Of a stretch of DNA of 64,000 nucleotides, positions 9,701 through 17,699 are shown piece by piece. The number at the start of each line of letters is the position of its first letter. Position 1 is the first letter of the stretch. The stretch comes from Paenibacillus polymyxa (lineage in GTDB: Bacteria > Bacillota > Bacilli > Paenibacillales > Paenibacillaceae). A program made the position numbers and the translations under genes. The stretch lies in contig NZ_JAGGNR010000032.1 of the NCBI RefSeq assembly GCF_018614975.1, positions 1 to 64,000 on the forward strand, read 5' to 3'. Under the pieces are notes generated by a model that searched no databases, had not been told where the DNA came from, and was given only the letters and a program-made list of their open reading frames with translations.

Positions 9701-9805
9701 AAATCCAAGGACAACCATCCATTTGACGAAACTTCCCAGTCTGCGGGCAAAGCTACGTTTGCGTACAGGCTGTTCATCGGGCTTTTTCTTATTAACATCA
9801 ACCAT
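6710..9805 (-). CDS. ponA: Class A penicillin-binding protein 1A with two C-terminal fibronectin type III domains
   Basis: This is a bifunctional peptidoglycan synthase with glycosyltransferase and transpeptidase activity outside the membrane. The 1031-residue protein has a basic cytoplasmic tail, one membrane anchor (about residues 28-50), the GT51 domain with EDNHFYEHKGVD and GGSTLTQQLARR, and the transpeptidase with STMK (about 434), SLN and KTG (about 627). After a low-complexity linker come two fibronectin type III-like modules (about 820-905 and 945-1031) separated by a Pro/Thr/Glu-rich linker. B. subtilis PBP1 also carries a C-terminal FN3 region, so the second module makes this tail longer than usual. 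AAAGGAGG precedes the start. It is a single transcription unit. Confidence 0.93.
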   Translation of the reverse strand: MVDVNKKKPDEQPVRKRSFARRLGSFVKWMVVLGFMGALFVGGALMGYVSSIVKDEPVRSKALIEQKVSENSITGFAYFADGSPIGQLRTEEDRRPVTTDQIPQKVIDAVISIEDNHFYEHKGVDMSGTLRAVKQKVLKESVQTGGSTLTQQLARRVFLNLDRTEDRKVKEILLSLRLERFLTKDEIMTAYLNKVPFGNGSSGYNVYGIKAAAKGLFNINDLEKINIAQAAYLAGLPQLPSSYSAFNGKGDFVEENFDRAINRQHLVLRRMLELGKINKSEYDEALAFDIKSSLAPKTIKAYNTYPYLMMETERQAAQILMKQLNSDTAESTDKATDADTPQKESSALLEEAQTQLRTGGYRIYTTINKSIYKTMRTIAEDDSNFSADDPVKGKEQTAAMLINHKTGAILGMIEGRDFQDEQMNYATQMVRQPGSTMKPIAAYLPALDEGLVQPASIIDDSPIILKNGPSGYHIAKNANNRYQGLVTARRALNYSLNIPALKLFNEEVGIEKAWTFAKKLGITTIQKEDYQAQTGVLGGLQYGVTVEELTSAYGAIANNGVYNDSYMISKIVDSKGNIVYKHDTEPVQAFSEQTAYLMTDMLRTVITEGTADKVRENYKYAKSVPIVGKTGSTQNYADVWFEGYTPDITLGVWVGYKQPVNTLESKSQRKRAQQLWSKILNEVIDTQKDLFVTNSFKKPSGIETRTVSAYSGKLPTSMTDKFVTDIFNSKFVPKDSDDGVAKARYITYNGVNYIPRDGTPSDMLKEKTVIKRKKPISDLIKELQNAFSRMSRHESLAYYLPEDADADMPTQIDPRTDNGKTPDAPGNVRISTSGDRAVITFNATPENDVVGYRLYRSVNGGGFQNQGQVVLTGESRSFSAYAAQGGNFAFYVTAVDVAGRESAPSATVNSAGVAPPVEEEINEPIEVPGTVIPPGETQIDNTTTTAPGTPGQVSVSALSQGLRIQWASTPNADSYAVYYSETGSTSYTKIGTTSRTTMDYGVPASTSGWFKVSASNSAGESEPSAAVHFQP

Positions 9806-9967
9806 TCAGTGTCTTCCTCCTTTTAACAGCACTTATTATAGCATAAAAAGGCGGGTTTGCATGCCTGAGAAATACAAGTAATGGTCGAAATTTGCCATTC
9901 TGCCATGCATTATGTTATATATCATGCGATATTGAAGCACATTTCATGAGTTGTAAGCCAAAATAAG

Positions 9968-10004
9968 CAGGCCACCTCCATGCTGAGGTGCATAAGGTGG
10001 CCTG
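9968..10004 (-). terminator. Terminator of the chemoreceptor gene
   Basis: CAGGCCACC pairs with GGTGGCCTG, with a further CACCTC/GAGGTG inner stem, downstream of the minus-strand gene. The T-run on that strand is interrupted (CTTATTTT). Confidence 0.65.
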
Positions 10005-10034
10005 AATGATGTCTCGTATTGGAGGTCTTCTACA

Positions 10035-12140
10035 TTAGGTTTTGAAGCGTTGAATGAGCTCTAAAAGTTCCTGGGTAAGATTAGCCAGTGAGGCAGATGC
10101 CGCCGTAATCTCTTCCATGGATGCGAGTTGTTCCTCAGAGGCAGAGGCAACACGAGTTGCATGATCTGCTGTTTCATAACCAATGGTTTTGAGTTGCACT
10201 AACGTGGCATCAACCTGCTGTGATCCAGCTGACATCTGCTGCGCAATGGCTGAGACATGTTCAATCTGCTCATTAACATCTGTAATCTGTGATGAAATGG
10301 AGAGGAATAGTTCACCACTTTCATTAATCACTTCCGCTATATGGCTCACCTCGGCATTCCCCTGTTCCATATTTTCAACGAGAGAAAGGACCTCTTGCTG
10401 AACGCTATGAATCAACGCTGCAATCTGCGCTGCTGATATTCTGGATTGTTCAGCCAGATTACGAATCTCGGAAGCAACAACACCAAACCCGCGCCCATAT
10501 TCACCTGCTCGTGATGCTTCAATGGAAGCGTTAAGAGCAAGAAGATTGGTTTGACGGCTAACTTCCGTGATCATGCCTGTAATATGGCCAATCTCTTCCG
10601 AACGTTGACGGAAATTCTCCAGTGCGGTCATGGACGTCTGCACAGAAGAGGTGGCACTATCGACCATACGCATGGCAGACTGGATCTTATCGGTTCCGAC
10701 AGTTGTTCGCTCAGCCACAGCTCGCGATGAATCCGATACATCGGAGGCGGCCTTTGCGATTCTTCCGATCCCTGCAGATATTTCATTCATGGAACGGGAG
10801 GACTCTTGCAGCTCCTGCACCTGTTTACCTGCTTTATCTGCAACTTCGACTCCTGTTAATGCAATCAGTTCGGCAGCTTTACCTGTTTCTTCGGCACCTG
10901 CGGTCAACTGTTGAGAGGTGGAGCCGACAGATAAAGCATGTTCGGATATAACCGATATGGTATGTCGTAGTGTATCCATCATCTGATTCATATGACCCGC
11001 CATGACGCCAAATTCATCTTTGGATCGTACAGGTAACTTTTGTGTCAGATCCCCGCCAGCCAGCTGTCCGGCAACAATATTGACTTGATTCAACTGTCTT
11101 ACAATGGAGACGATAGTATAGGTAACCACACTTGCAAGCAAAAGTACAGCCAGTGCGGCAATAAGTATGGACCAGTTCAAGCTGTCATAGAAAGGTTGAA
11201 GGATGTGGCTCTTTGGCAGTGCCGATACAAGGTACCAGTTTGAATCCGTTCCTTGTAACCTGGCGGGCTCGGCAATAAATAGTTCTTCACCTACTTCAGG
11301 GTCCGTAGCGTAAAACTGCGACTCGCCAGACTGTATACGCTGAATGACTGTCTTCATTTCAGATGGAATTACGGCTCCTTCATTAGCCAGTTCCGGTTTG
11401 GAGCCGTGTGCAGCAATCTGTCCTTCGCTAGTAATAAGCATGGCATAACCTTGATCCGGATTAAGTGATGCTATATTTTGCTGAAAACGATCAATGGTAA
11501 AGTCGGCCCCAACAATGCCCAGAAAAGTTTTGTCTTCATCTAATAGAGGCAGGACAATCGAAACGAGCAGTGTTTCTTTTCCGCCAACCGTATAAGTAAC
11601 AGGCTCGGACCAATAGATGGATTTGGTTTTCTTGGGCAGCTGATAATACGTACTGGTTTCACTGTTTCCCTCATAGGTAGTGAGCGGCTCAAAATGCAGA
11701 GAGTTCCCATCGCGTATAACGTATGGAACGAATCGACCCGTAGCATCATCATATTCTTTTTTATTGATGTGCTCTGCATCGTTTCCATCAAAGGCATTTG
11801 GTTCCCAGCCCGTATAAAAGCCAAAAACTTTCTCGTCCTTCTTCAGATACTGTTCAAGAAGTCTGACGATTTCTTCACGGTTGAGTGAACCGTTCTGAGC
11901 GGCATCCAATAACGTGGTACTCATGGTGTCCAACGTGTTTTTAACCTGATTAATGTCAGTCATAAACTCGTTCGTAGCCCGGTTTGCAGCCTGTCCAGCA
12001 ACACTTTCGCCGTACTGCAGGCTTTTGTCGTAAATGGACTTGGTGTTAAATGCAATTAGGGCTCCAATACAACAGAGTAATACGATCCCTAGTAAAAGTC
12101 CAAGCTTAACAGCGAGCTTGCGATTGCGAAAAAAATGCAT
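10035..12140 (-). CDS. Methyl-accepting chemotaxis protein with extracellular Cache domain
   Basis: A 701-residue transmembrane chemoreceptor. A first membrane helix (about residues 9-31) is followed by a large extracellular region of about 290 residues with dCache-like features (FYTGWEPNAF, SIYWSEPVTY, VGADFTIDRF). A second helix (about 320-345), a HAMP linker (MAGHMNQMMDTLR) and a methyl-accepting signalling domain follow; its hairpin tip reads EVSRQTNLLALNASIEASRAG. It should relay binding of a small ligand, often amino or organic acids for this domain class, to CheA/CheW. No CheR/CheB tethering pentapeptide is visible at the C terminus. No chemotaxis genes are adjacent, so the ligand cannot be guessed from context. 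Confidence 0.92.
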   Translation of the reverse strand: MHFFRNRKLAVKLGLLLGIVLLCCIGALIAFNTKSIYDKSLQYGESVAGQAANRATNEFMTDINQVKNTLDTMSTTLLDAAQNGSLNREEIVRLLEQYLKKDEKVFGFYTGWEPNAFDGNDAEHINKKEYDDATGRFVPYVIRDGNSLHFEPLTTYEGNSETSTYYQLPKKTKSIYWSEPVTYTVGGKETLLVSIVLPLLDEDKTFLGIVGADFTIDRFQQNIASLNPDQGYAMLITSEGQIAAHGSKPELANEGAVIPSEMKTVIQRIQSGESQFYATDPEVGEELFIAEPARLQGTDSNWYLVSALPKSHILQPFYDSLNWSILIAALAVLLLASVVTYTIVSIVRQLNQVNIVAGQLAGGDLTQKLPVRSKDEFGVMAGHMNQMMDTLRHTISVISEHALSVGSTSQQLTAGAEETGKAAELIALTGVEVADKAGKQVQELQESSRSMNEISAGIGRIAKAASDVSDSSRAVAERTTVGTDKIQSAMRMVDSATSSVQTSMTALENFRQRSEEIGHITGMITEVSRQTNLLALNASIEASRAGEYGRGFGVVASEIRNLAEQSRISAAQIAALIHSVQQEVLSLVENMEQGNAEVSHIAEVINESGELFLSISSQITDVNEQIEHVSAIAQQMSAGSQQVDATLVQLKTIGYETADHATRVASASEEQLASMEEITAASASLANLTQELLELIQRFKT

Positions 12141-12265
12141 GTTTTAATCCCCCTCGATGTCATTCTTGTGATGTATATATGGATGTGTGCTTCTCCTGAA
12201 GGGAGTCTATATTTTATATCGTTATTTACGTTCCAGTAATGAAGATAATTAAAAAAAATGCATAG

Positions 12266-12300
12266 AAAAACAGCTGCCGAGAAAATCTCGACAGCTGTTT
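12266..12300 (-). terminator. rpsD terminator
   Basis: AACAGCTG(C)CGAG pairs with CTCG(A)CAGCTGTT around a short AAAAT-type loop, followed on the minus strand by a T-run. Confidence 0.8.
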
Positions 12301-12329
12301 GGATTGAATCTTTAATGTGATTGCAACGA

Positions 12330-12929
12330 TTAACGGTTGTAGAACTCGACGATTTGTTTTTCATCGATGTCTTGGGACAATTCAGCACGCTCAGGCAAGC
12401 GGATGAATTTACCTTCTACAGCTGCTTCGTTGTATTCAACGTATGCTGGAAGATGCGAACGGCCTTCCAAAGCTTCTTTAATGGAAGAAAGAGCGCGGCT
12501 CTTCTCACGCAAGCCGATTACATCGCCAGTGCTTACTTGGTAAGAAGCGATATCGACTTTTTTACCGTTTACAGTTACGTGACCGTGTGCTACCAACTGA
12601 CGCGCTCCAGCGCGGGAGTTAGCAAACCCAAGGCGGTAAACGAGGTTGTCAAGGCGGCACTCAAGCAAGAACATGAAGTTCTCACCGGCAATACCTTGCA
12701 TTTTTTGAGCTTTAGAGAACAGTGTGCGGAATTGTTTCTCGCCCAAACCGTACATGTGGCGCAATTTTTGTTTTTCTTGCAATTGCATACCGTAGTTGCT
12801 GATTTTTCTGCGTTGGTTAGCTCCGTGCTGACCTGGAGGGAAAGGACGTTTCAATTCTTTGCCTGTTCCGCTAAGGGAAATGCCGAGGCGACGGCTCAAT
12901 TTAAATTTAGGACCAGTGTAACGTGCCAT
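12330..12929 (-). CDS. rpsD: 30S ribosomal protein S4
   Basis: S4 nucleates 30S assembly on 16S rRNA and in B. subtilis represses its own mRNA. The 199-residue product begins [16 protein letters not shown] and contains the S4 RNA-binding domain with [25 protein letters not shown]. It lacks the N-terminal zinc-binding cysteines and is thus a C-minus form like B. subtilis RpsD. An AAAAAGGAG ribosome binding site precedes the start. It is monocistronic, with its own promoter, an approximately 190-nt leader and a terminator, as in other Bacillales where rpsD lies outside the main ribosomal operons. Confidence 0.97.
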   Translation of the reverse strand: MARYTGPKFKLSRRLGISLSGTGKELKRPFPPGQHGANQRRKISNYGMQLQEKQKLRHMYGLGEKQFRTLFSKAQKMQGIAGENFMFLLECRLDNLVYRLGFANSRAGARQLVAHGHVTVNGKKVDIASYQVSTGDVIGLREKSRALSSIKEALEGRSHLPAYVEYNEAAVEGKFIRLPERAELSQDIDEKQIVEFYNR

Positions 12930-13119
12930 GTTTAAAGTAGCTCCTTTTTAGTTAAAGTTCATATTAGGGCTCTGTTTGCGCTCCAATTTGTTGATGCGGG
13001 CTTGGCCTCGCATAGAACGATCAGGAAAGTTCAGCCGCTGTCCTGAAAGCAACAAAAAGAATGAGGGTGACACAACCGGTAATGCCCAAATTTAAAGACC
13101 CATTAGTAGTCTTCATCAA
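12930..13119 (-). promoter_or_regulatory. Candidate autoregulatory rpsD leader
   Basis: About 190 nt separate the predicted rpsD transcription start from its ATG, far more than translation needs. The RNA contains several paired segments, for example GGTGTGTCACC-type and TTCAGGACAGCGGCTGAA-type hairpins. B. subtilis rpsD is known to be repressed by S4 through such a leader. I cannot confirm the pseudoknot by eye. Confidence 0.5.
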
Positions 13120-13125
13120 CAATTT

Positions 13126-13154
13126 ATATTACAGTTTAAGAGAAACAAAGTCAA
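13126..13154 (-). promoter_or_regulatory. rpsD sigma-A promoter
   Basis: On the minus strand TTGACT (13149-13154) and TAATAT (13126-13131) are separated by 17 bases, a near-consensus housekeeping promoter. Confidence 0.7.
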
Positions 13155-13305
13155 GCGCAGATTAAAAGCAAAAAAACGTCTAAATTTGTCGATAGGTCAT
13201 TGGGCCTAAAATAATGGGACAATTTTCTGAAATATGGATGCAAAAAAGCTTTAAACAGAGTAAAATAGATTGTATCTTAACTTTAAATCATCTTTATGTA
13301 ACAAG

Positions 13306-13338
13306 GTTATCGCAACGAATTTGCAGGTTTGCGATAAC
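13306..13338. repeat. 10-bp inverted repeat upstream of the diguanylate cyclase gene
   Basis: GTTATCGCAA (13306-13315) and TTGCGATAAC (13329-13338) are perfect reverse complements 13 bases apart, about 60 bases ahead of the start codon. There is no T-run, so this is an operator or 5'-UTR structure rather than a terminator. Confidence 0.7.
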
Positions 13339-13351
13339 GTCTGCAGATTAA

Positions 13352-13369
13352 TGCATCCTGGTGGATGCA
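13352..13369. repeat. Second hairpin in the diguanylate cyclase 5' region
   Basis: TGCATCC and GGATGCA are perfect complements around a TGGT loop, ending 10 bases ahead of the ribosome binding site at 13380. Confidence 0.6.
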
Positions 13370-13394
13370 AAAACGGTGCAAAGGAGCGCCTGAC

Positions 13395-15386
13395 ATGTTA
13401 GAACATCTAAGAAGTTTACCTGCCAGCTTGAATTCACGAAGTTCGGGCGATTCCGCATCTTTTGCCGCTCCTCGTTCTCATGAAGAGCATGTGTTGTGGA
13501 TGCAAAAAATGGATATCACACCTTTTGATTTTTCATATTTGGGCAGCTTGCTAGAGCAGGCATACAGTGACTGGAACTCCAGAGTGGGTTCAAGGCTGGC
13601 CAGAACATCAACCTTTTACAGCGTGTGGAACACGGAAGGTGATTGCATAGGATACGATAGCGATCTTGAAGCTGATCCGGGCGTGGATGTACGCAGGCTG
13701 GTATTGGAATGTTTGGATAAAAGACAGGTCCTGTCCCTTAAAGGGACAAGCGAACACGGAGAATATCTTATAATAACACATCCCTTATTCTCCAGAACTA
13801 ACAAGGATATGTTTGCCGTATTCACTGCTGTGATCTATGAATCCAATGGATATGAAACGTCTGAAGCTGTGGTTCAATCTGAGGCATTGCACTATCGCAC
13901 CTGCTTTTACCGAAGATTTGAATACATATTTATGACGGACCTGTTATATGCTCATGAACAAACAGCCCGTGAGGAACACCGGAGGTCCATCCTCTTTCAG
14001 ATTGTTCAGCGAATGCATGACAAAATGGATGTCGAGGCCATATTGGATGAGGTATTTGACAGTATGGACTACTTGTACCCGGCCACTTATATCAAATTGT
14101 ATATGTCTCAGGATCAGAGCAACTCTGATCCACGGATTAAACCGTTGCTTGTCCACGAGCGAGGAGAAGATATTTGTGTGCGTTCATTTATGGAAGGTAA
14201 ACTGATCGTTGCTCGCTCAGATGATGCAGAGAACCGCATTGTAGATGTAGGGATTCCGCTGAAAGGAAAACAAGGCATATACGGTGTGTTCCATATCGAA
14301 ATGAATGAAGAGATCATGGAAGAATCGGACTTACAATTGATTACGATGATGGTAGACACTGCAGGAACGGCCTTTGAGAACGCCAAGTTGCATGAACAAT
14401 CCAATATGTTAATTCAGGAACTTCGTTTAATTAATGATCTTACACAGCGTTTGAACAAGAGCCTGCATCTTTCAGAGATTTATCAATTGTCCGAGCAAGA
14501 GTTAAAGGAAATATTCCAGGCTGAAACGTGTTGCATTCTTCAACTCAATGATAGTACCAATGACTTCGAAGTTATGTCATCTAACGTGAAAGATGTTTTT
14601 CACCAATCCTTTTCTGTAGACTACGGTATCGCAGGCTTGGTGTATCGAACAGAGGAACCACTTATTATAGCCAATTATGCGCAATTTGATAAAGTGTCTT
14701 CCTTTTTCATGGAAGATACGGGATCTATGTCACTGATTGCATCACCAATCAGAGTCAATGGTGAAGTGAAGGGTGCTATTTTGCTGGGACACAGTAGAGA
14801 GCACTACTTTTCATATGATAACTATAGACTCTTGCAGATGTTATCCATTCATATCGGGCTTGCCCTGTCAAATGCTACGCTGCATGCCGAGGTTCGGCGC
14901 TTGGCTAATCTGGATATGTTGACAGGTCTGTACGTGAGGCATTATCTGGATAGTGTGATTCACGAGCGACAGGCTCATGAATTCTGTGGCTCCCTCATTG
15001 TTGTGGATATTGATCAGTTCAAACAGGTGAATGATACATTCGGACACCAGACGGGGGATCAAGTATTGAAACAAGTGAGTGATATCGTCACCAGCTCTGT
15101 TCGCTCGGAGGATGTCTGCGCCAGATGGGGTGGAGAAGAACTGGCGATCTATATGCCACAGGTGAGTGTAAGGCAGGCGCTAGATTATGCGGAAGTGATT
15201 CGAAAGAGAGTCGCAGAAGAGACCAGACCGCCCGTTACGGTATCCAGTGGCATCGCAGAGTGGAATTGGATGGATGAAAAGGTCAGTGTAGAGTCTTTGT
15301 TTTATCGGGCTGATATGGCTTTGTACAGCGCCAAGAATGGTGGTCGGAACAGAATCGTTGTAGAAGAACAGGATGTAACGCGTTAA
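13395..15386 (+). CDS. GAF-GGDEF diguanylate cyclase
   Basis: The predicted role is synthesis of cyclic di-GMP from two GTP in the cytoplasm. The 663-residue protein has an N-terminal region of unclear class (about 1-190), two GAF-like segments (about 200-340 and 345-495) and a C-terminal GGDEF domain (about 505-660). The signature is GGEEL (579-583), a known active variant of GGDEF, in the context CARWGGEEL. RSED at 570-573, five residues ahead, is an RxxD product-inhibition site. DIDQFKQVNDTFGH supplies the metal-binding Asp. No transmembrane helix is evident, so input is probably a soluble ligand or partner. Start 13395 is chosen over 13365 because AAAGGAG lies at 13380-13386. Two inverted repeats precede it. 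Confidence 0.9.
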   Translation: MLEHLRSLPASLNSRSSGDSASFAAPRSHEEHVLWMQKMDITPFDFSYLGSLLEQAYSDWNSRVGSRLARTSTFYSVWNTEGDCIGYDSDLEADPGVDVRRLVLECLDKRQVLSLKGTSEHGEYLIITHPLFSRTNKDMFAVFTAVIYESNGYETSEAVVQSEALHYRTCFYRRFEYIFMTDLLYAHEQTAREEHRRSILFQIVQRMHDKMDVEAILDEVFDSMDYLYPATYIKLYMSQDQSNSDPRIKPLLVHERGEDICVRSFMEGKLIVARSDDAENRIVDVGIPLKGKQGIYGVFHIEMNEEIMEESDLQLITMMVDTAGTAFENAKLHEQSNMLIQELRLINDLTQRLNKSLHLSEIYQLSEQELKEIFQAETCCILQLNDSTNDFEVMSSNVKDVFHQSFSVDYGIAGLVYRTEEPLIIANYAQFDKVSSFFMEDTGSMSLIASPIRVNGEVKGAILLGHSREHYFSYDNYRLLQMLSIHIGLALSNATLHAEVRRLANLDMLTGLYVRHYLDSVIHERQAHEFCGSLIVVDIDQFKQVNDTFGHQTGDQVLKQVSDIVTSSVRSEDVCARWGGEELAIYMPQVSVRQALDYAEVIRKRVAEETRPPVTVSSGIAEWNWMDEKVSVESLFYRADMALYSAKNGGRNRIVVEEQDVTR

Positions 15387-15427
15387 GAGAGAACAATTCC
15401 AATTACGGAGTCGTTCTCTTTTTTTTG
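15386..15427 (+). terminator. Terminator of the diguanylate cyclase gene
   Basis: AGAGAAC pairs with GTTCTCT about 20 bases downstream, followed by eight T residues. Confidence 0.8.
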
Positions 15428-15485
15428 TACATATTAGATCAAGTTATGTAGAAGGAAGTATAAGCGTATACGGGCGGGGCAATCT

Positions 15486-16376
15486 ATGGAGAAAGTTCAC
15501 GGAAGGGTGAAGATAGACATGTTTAACCGTCATTCGGTACGTACATTATGGATATTTGTGAGCATCGTGATTATTGGAGTTCCGGGTTGTGGATTAATCC
15601 AGCGAGATCAAACGCCTGAAGAGGTTTTTTCTCTGGCTTTATCAGGGATAGCGGGAAAAGAAACGTTGAGTTTTGAAGGAGAGGCAGGACTTCGACGGGA
15701 AAACAGCGGGCTGTTCGAGAATCAGTTCAAATTTGAAGGCAAGCTGGAGAATCATGATCGTCTGACCCTTCAGACCCGATTACCTGGAGCAGTAACCGCT
15801 ACGGGAACAGGCATCCATACAACTGCCGTAAAAAATAACGGACAGCCCAGTGGGTTTAGCGCCTCTTTCGAGCGGAAACAAGGGCAATGGATGGCATTGT
15901 CAGCGCATCATGAGCCGCTGCGGGGGTCTCTTTCTCGTTTTAATCCAATTGCCCAAATGGAGAAGATCAATGGGATGCACAAAACCATTCAATCCGAGTA
16001 TGGGGCTGGTCGTCGAACCAGAACATTACGGATTGAACTTGCACCGGAAGACGCCAAATCATGGGCTGTAGCCCAGCTAAACGACGAGATGAACGCTATT
16101 CGAGCAGAATATATGCATAAGGTAGCCACAGTGAAAGGGGCGCGTAAGGAGAAGCTTGAGAAGGATCTGGAGAAAGTTTGGAAACAGGGTGATACAACGA
16201 TGCAACAAATGATGAAACAAGCGAGCGTTCAGACGGTATATCATCTCACGGTGGATCGGAAGAGCAGTCTGCCTCTTCGCTTATCCTCTGAAAGTCAGAT
16301 GAGTTACACGGACAACAACCGTAAAAGTAACAGAGAAGCCCTTGTCACCGATGTAAACTTCAAGTCATATCAATAA
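15486..16376 (+). CDS. Putative lipoprotein of unknown function
   Basis: A 296-residue product with an N-terminal hydrophobic segment (WIFVSIVIIGVPGCG) ending in a cysteine that could be lipidated, although Pro at -2 makes the lipobox atypical. The mature part has two beta-rich stretches with alternating polar residues and a central highly charged helical segment (KGARKEKLEKDLEKVWKQ), then a final YHLTVDRKSSLPLRL strand region. The layout resembles LppX/LolA-like or DUF6612-type secreted lipoproteins in general appearance only, and no family can be named. ATG 15486 and ATG 15519 are both possible; the second gives a tighter signal peptide. It stands alone after a terminator and before the aminopeptidase. 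Confidence 0.7.
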   Translation: MEKVHGRVKIDMFNRHSVRTLWIFVSIVIIGVPGCGLIQRDQTPEEVFSLALSGIAGKETLSFEGEAGLRRENSGLFENQFKFEGKLENHDRLTLQTRLPGAVTATGTGIHTTAVKNNGQPSGFSASFERKQGQWMALSAHHEPLRGSLSRFNPIAQMEKINGMHKTIQSEYGAGRRTRTLRIELAPEDAKSWAVAQLNDEMNAIRAEYMHKVATVKGARKEKLEKDLEKVWKQGDTTMQQMMKQASVQTVYHLTVDRKSSLPLRLSSESQMSYTDNNRKSNREALVTDVNFKSYQ

Positions 16377-16487
16377 ACGAAGTGAGGGACTGCCTGCTGA
16401 CGGAATGACTGTTCGCGTGCTACAATAGTATCGTAATTTACCGTTGTTCAATTCAAGCATGGCAGATGACAGGAGGATTTTACCAAG

Positions 16488-17603
16488 ATGAAAGACCCGA
16501 GAATTCAAAAGCTTGCAGCAAACCTGGTGGGCTATTCAGTAGATGTACAGCCTGGTGAAAATGTATTGGTTGAGATGATTGGATCGGAACGTGATCTGAT
16601 TAACGCCATTATTGAAGAGGTTGGCAAAAAAGGTGGTAACGTCTTTGTACAGTTGACTGATAAAACCGTACAGCGTGCGATGCTGAAAAATGCCACAGAA
16701 GAAATGATGAAAACATGGGCAGAGATTGATCTGAACCGTATGAAACAGATGGATTGTTATATCGGTATTCGTGCGGGAGAAAATGTGAATGATCTGTCCG
16801 ACGTGCCGGAAGAAAAAATGAAAATGTACAATTCATTGTACTCCCACCCGGTACATAGTGAACAACGTGTCAAACATACGAAATGGGTTGTACTTCGTTA
16901 CCCTAACGCAAGTATGGCGCAACTCGCCAATACGAGTACAGAAGCGTTCGAAGATTTCTACTTCGATGTATGTAACCTGGATTACGCCAAAATGGACAAA
17001 GCGCAGGACTCACTCGCTAACCTGATGAAGCGGACGGACAAAGTTCGCATCACCGGACCAGGAACAGAACTGAGCTTCTCCATTAAAGATATCGGTGCAG
17101 AGAAATGTTCTGGCCAAAAAAATATCCCGGATGGTGAAGTGTACAGTGCCCCTGTGCGTAATTCCGTGAACGGAACGATTAGTTATAACACGCCAACGCT
17201 GTATAACGGAGTGACATTTGAAAATATCAAGTTCACGTTCGAGAATGGAAAAATCATTGAAGCGACAAGTAACGATACAGAGCGTTTGAATGAAATTCTG
17301 AATTCGGATGAGGGTGCTCGTCATATCGGTGAATTCGCGATTGGATTTAACCCGCATATTCTGCATCCGATGAAAGATATCCTTTTCGATGAGAAAATCG
17401 CAGGCAGCTTGCACTTTACACCGGGTCAGGCATACGAAGAAACGGACAATGGCAACCGCTCGTCCATCCACTGGGATCTGGTGTTGATCCAGCGTCCGGA
17501 TTATGGCGGCGGGGAGATATATTTTGACGATGTGCTGATTCGTAAAGACGGTATTTTTGTTATTCCTGAGCTGGAATGCCTGAATCCGGACCGTTTGAAG
17601 TAG
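16488..17603 (+). CDS. M29 family aminopeptidase
   Basis: A 371-residue metalloaminopeptidase of the thermophilic aminopeptidase (AmpS/AmpT/PepS) family, which removes N-terminal residues from peptides in the cytoplasm using two divalent metals. Family features seen are the opening (LAANLVGYSVDVQPGENVLVE), GTELSFSI, IPDGEVYSAPV, FENGKIIEA, EFAIGFNP and the C-terminal HWDLVLIQRPDYGGGEIYFDD segment; these contain the conserved Glu, His and Asp ligands. Length fits the family. GACAGGAGGA precedes the ATG. It is followed 96 bases later by the HPr-like gene, perhaps co-transcribed. Confidence 0.93.
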   Translation: MKDPRIQKLAANLVGYSVDVQPGENVLVEMIGSERDLINAIIEEVGKKGGNVFVQLTDKTVQRAMLKNATEEMMKTWAEIDLNRMKQMDCYIGIRAGENVNDLSDVPEEKMKMYNSLYSHPVHSEQRVKHTKWVVLRYPNASMAQLANTSTEAFEDFYFDVCNLDYAKMDKAQDSLANLMKRTDKVRITGPGTELSFSIKDIGAEKCSGQKNIPDGEVYSAPVRNSVNGTISYNTPTLYNGVTFENIKFTFENGKIIEATSNDTERLNEILNSDEGARHIGEFAIGFNPHILHPMKDILFDEKIAGSLHFTPGQAYEETDNGNRSSIHWDLVLIQRPDYGGGEIYFDDVLIRKDGIFVIPELECLNPDRLK

Positions 17604-17699
17604 GAACAGGATTTTGCTGTTGCTAGGAAAGCGGATTCACGGTATCATGTAGTGGTAATTAATAGATGATACCAATAGTAAAAAGACGGAGGGATTCCT

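Noticed and set aside
13160-13394. c-di-GMP riboswitch ahead of the diguanylate cyclase
   Set aside because: The conserved GEMM-I sequence blocks, such as CGCAAAGC in the expected context, are not present; only simple inverted repeats are seen.
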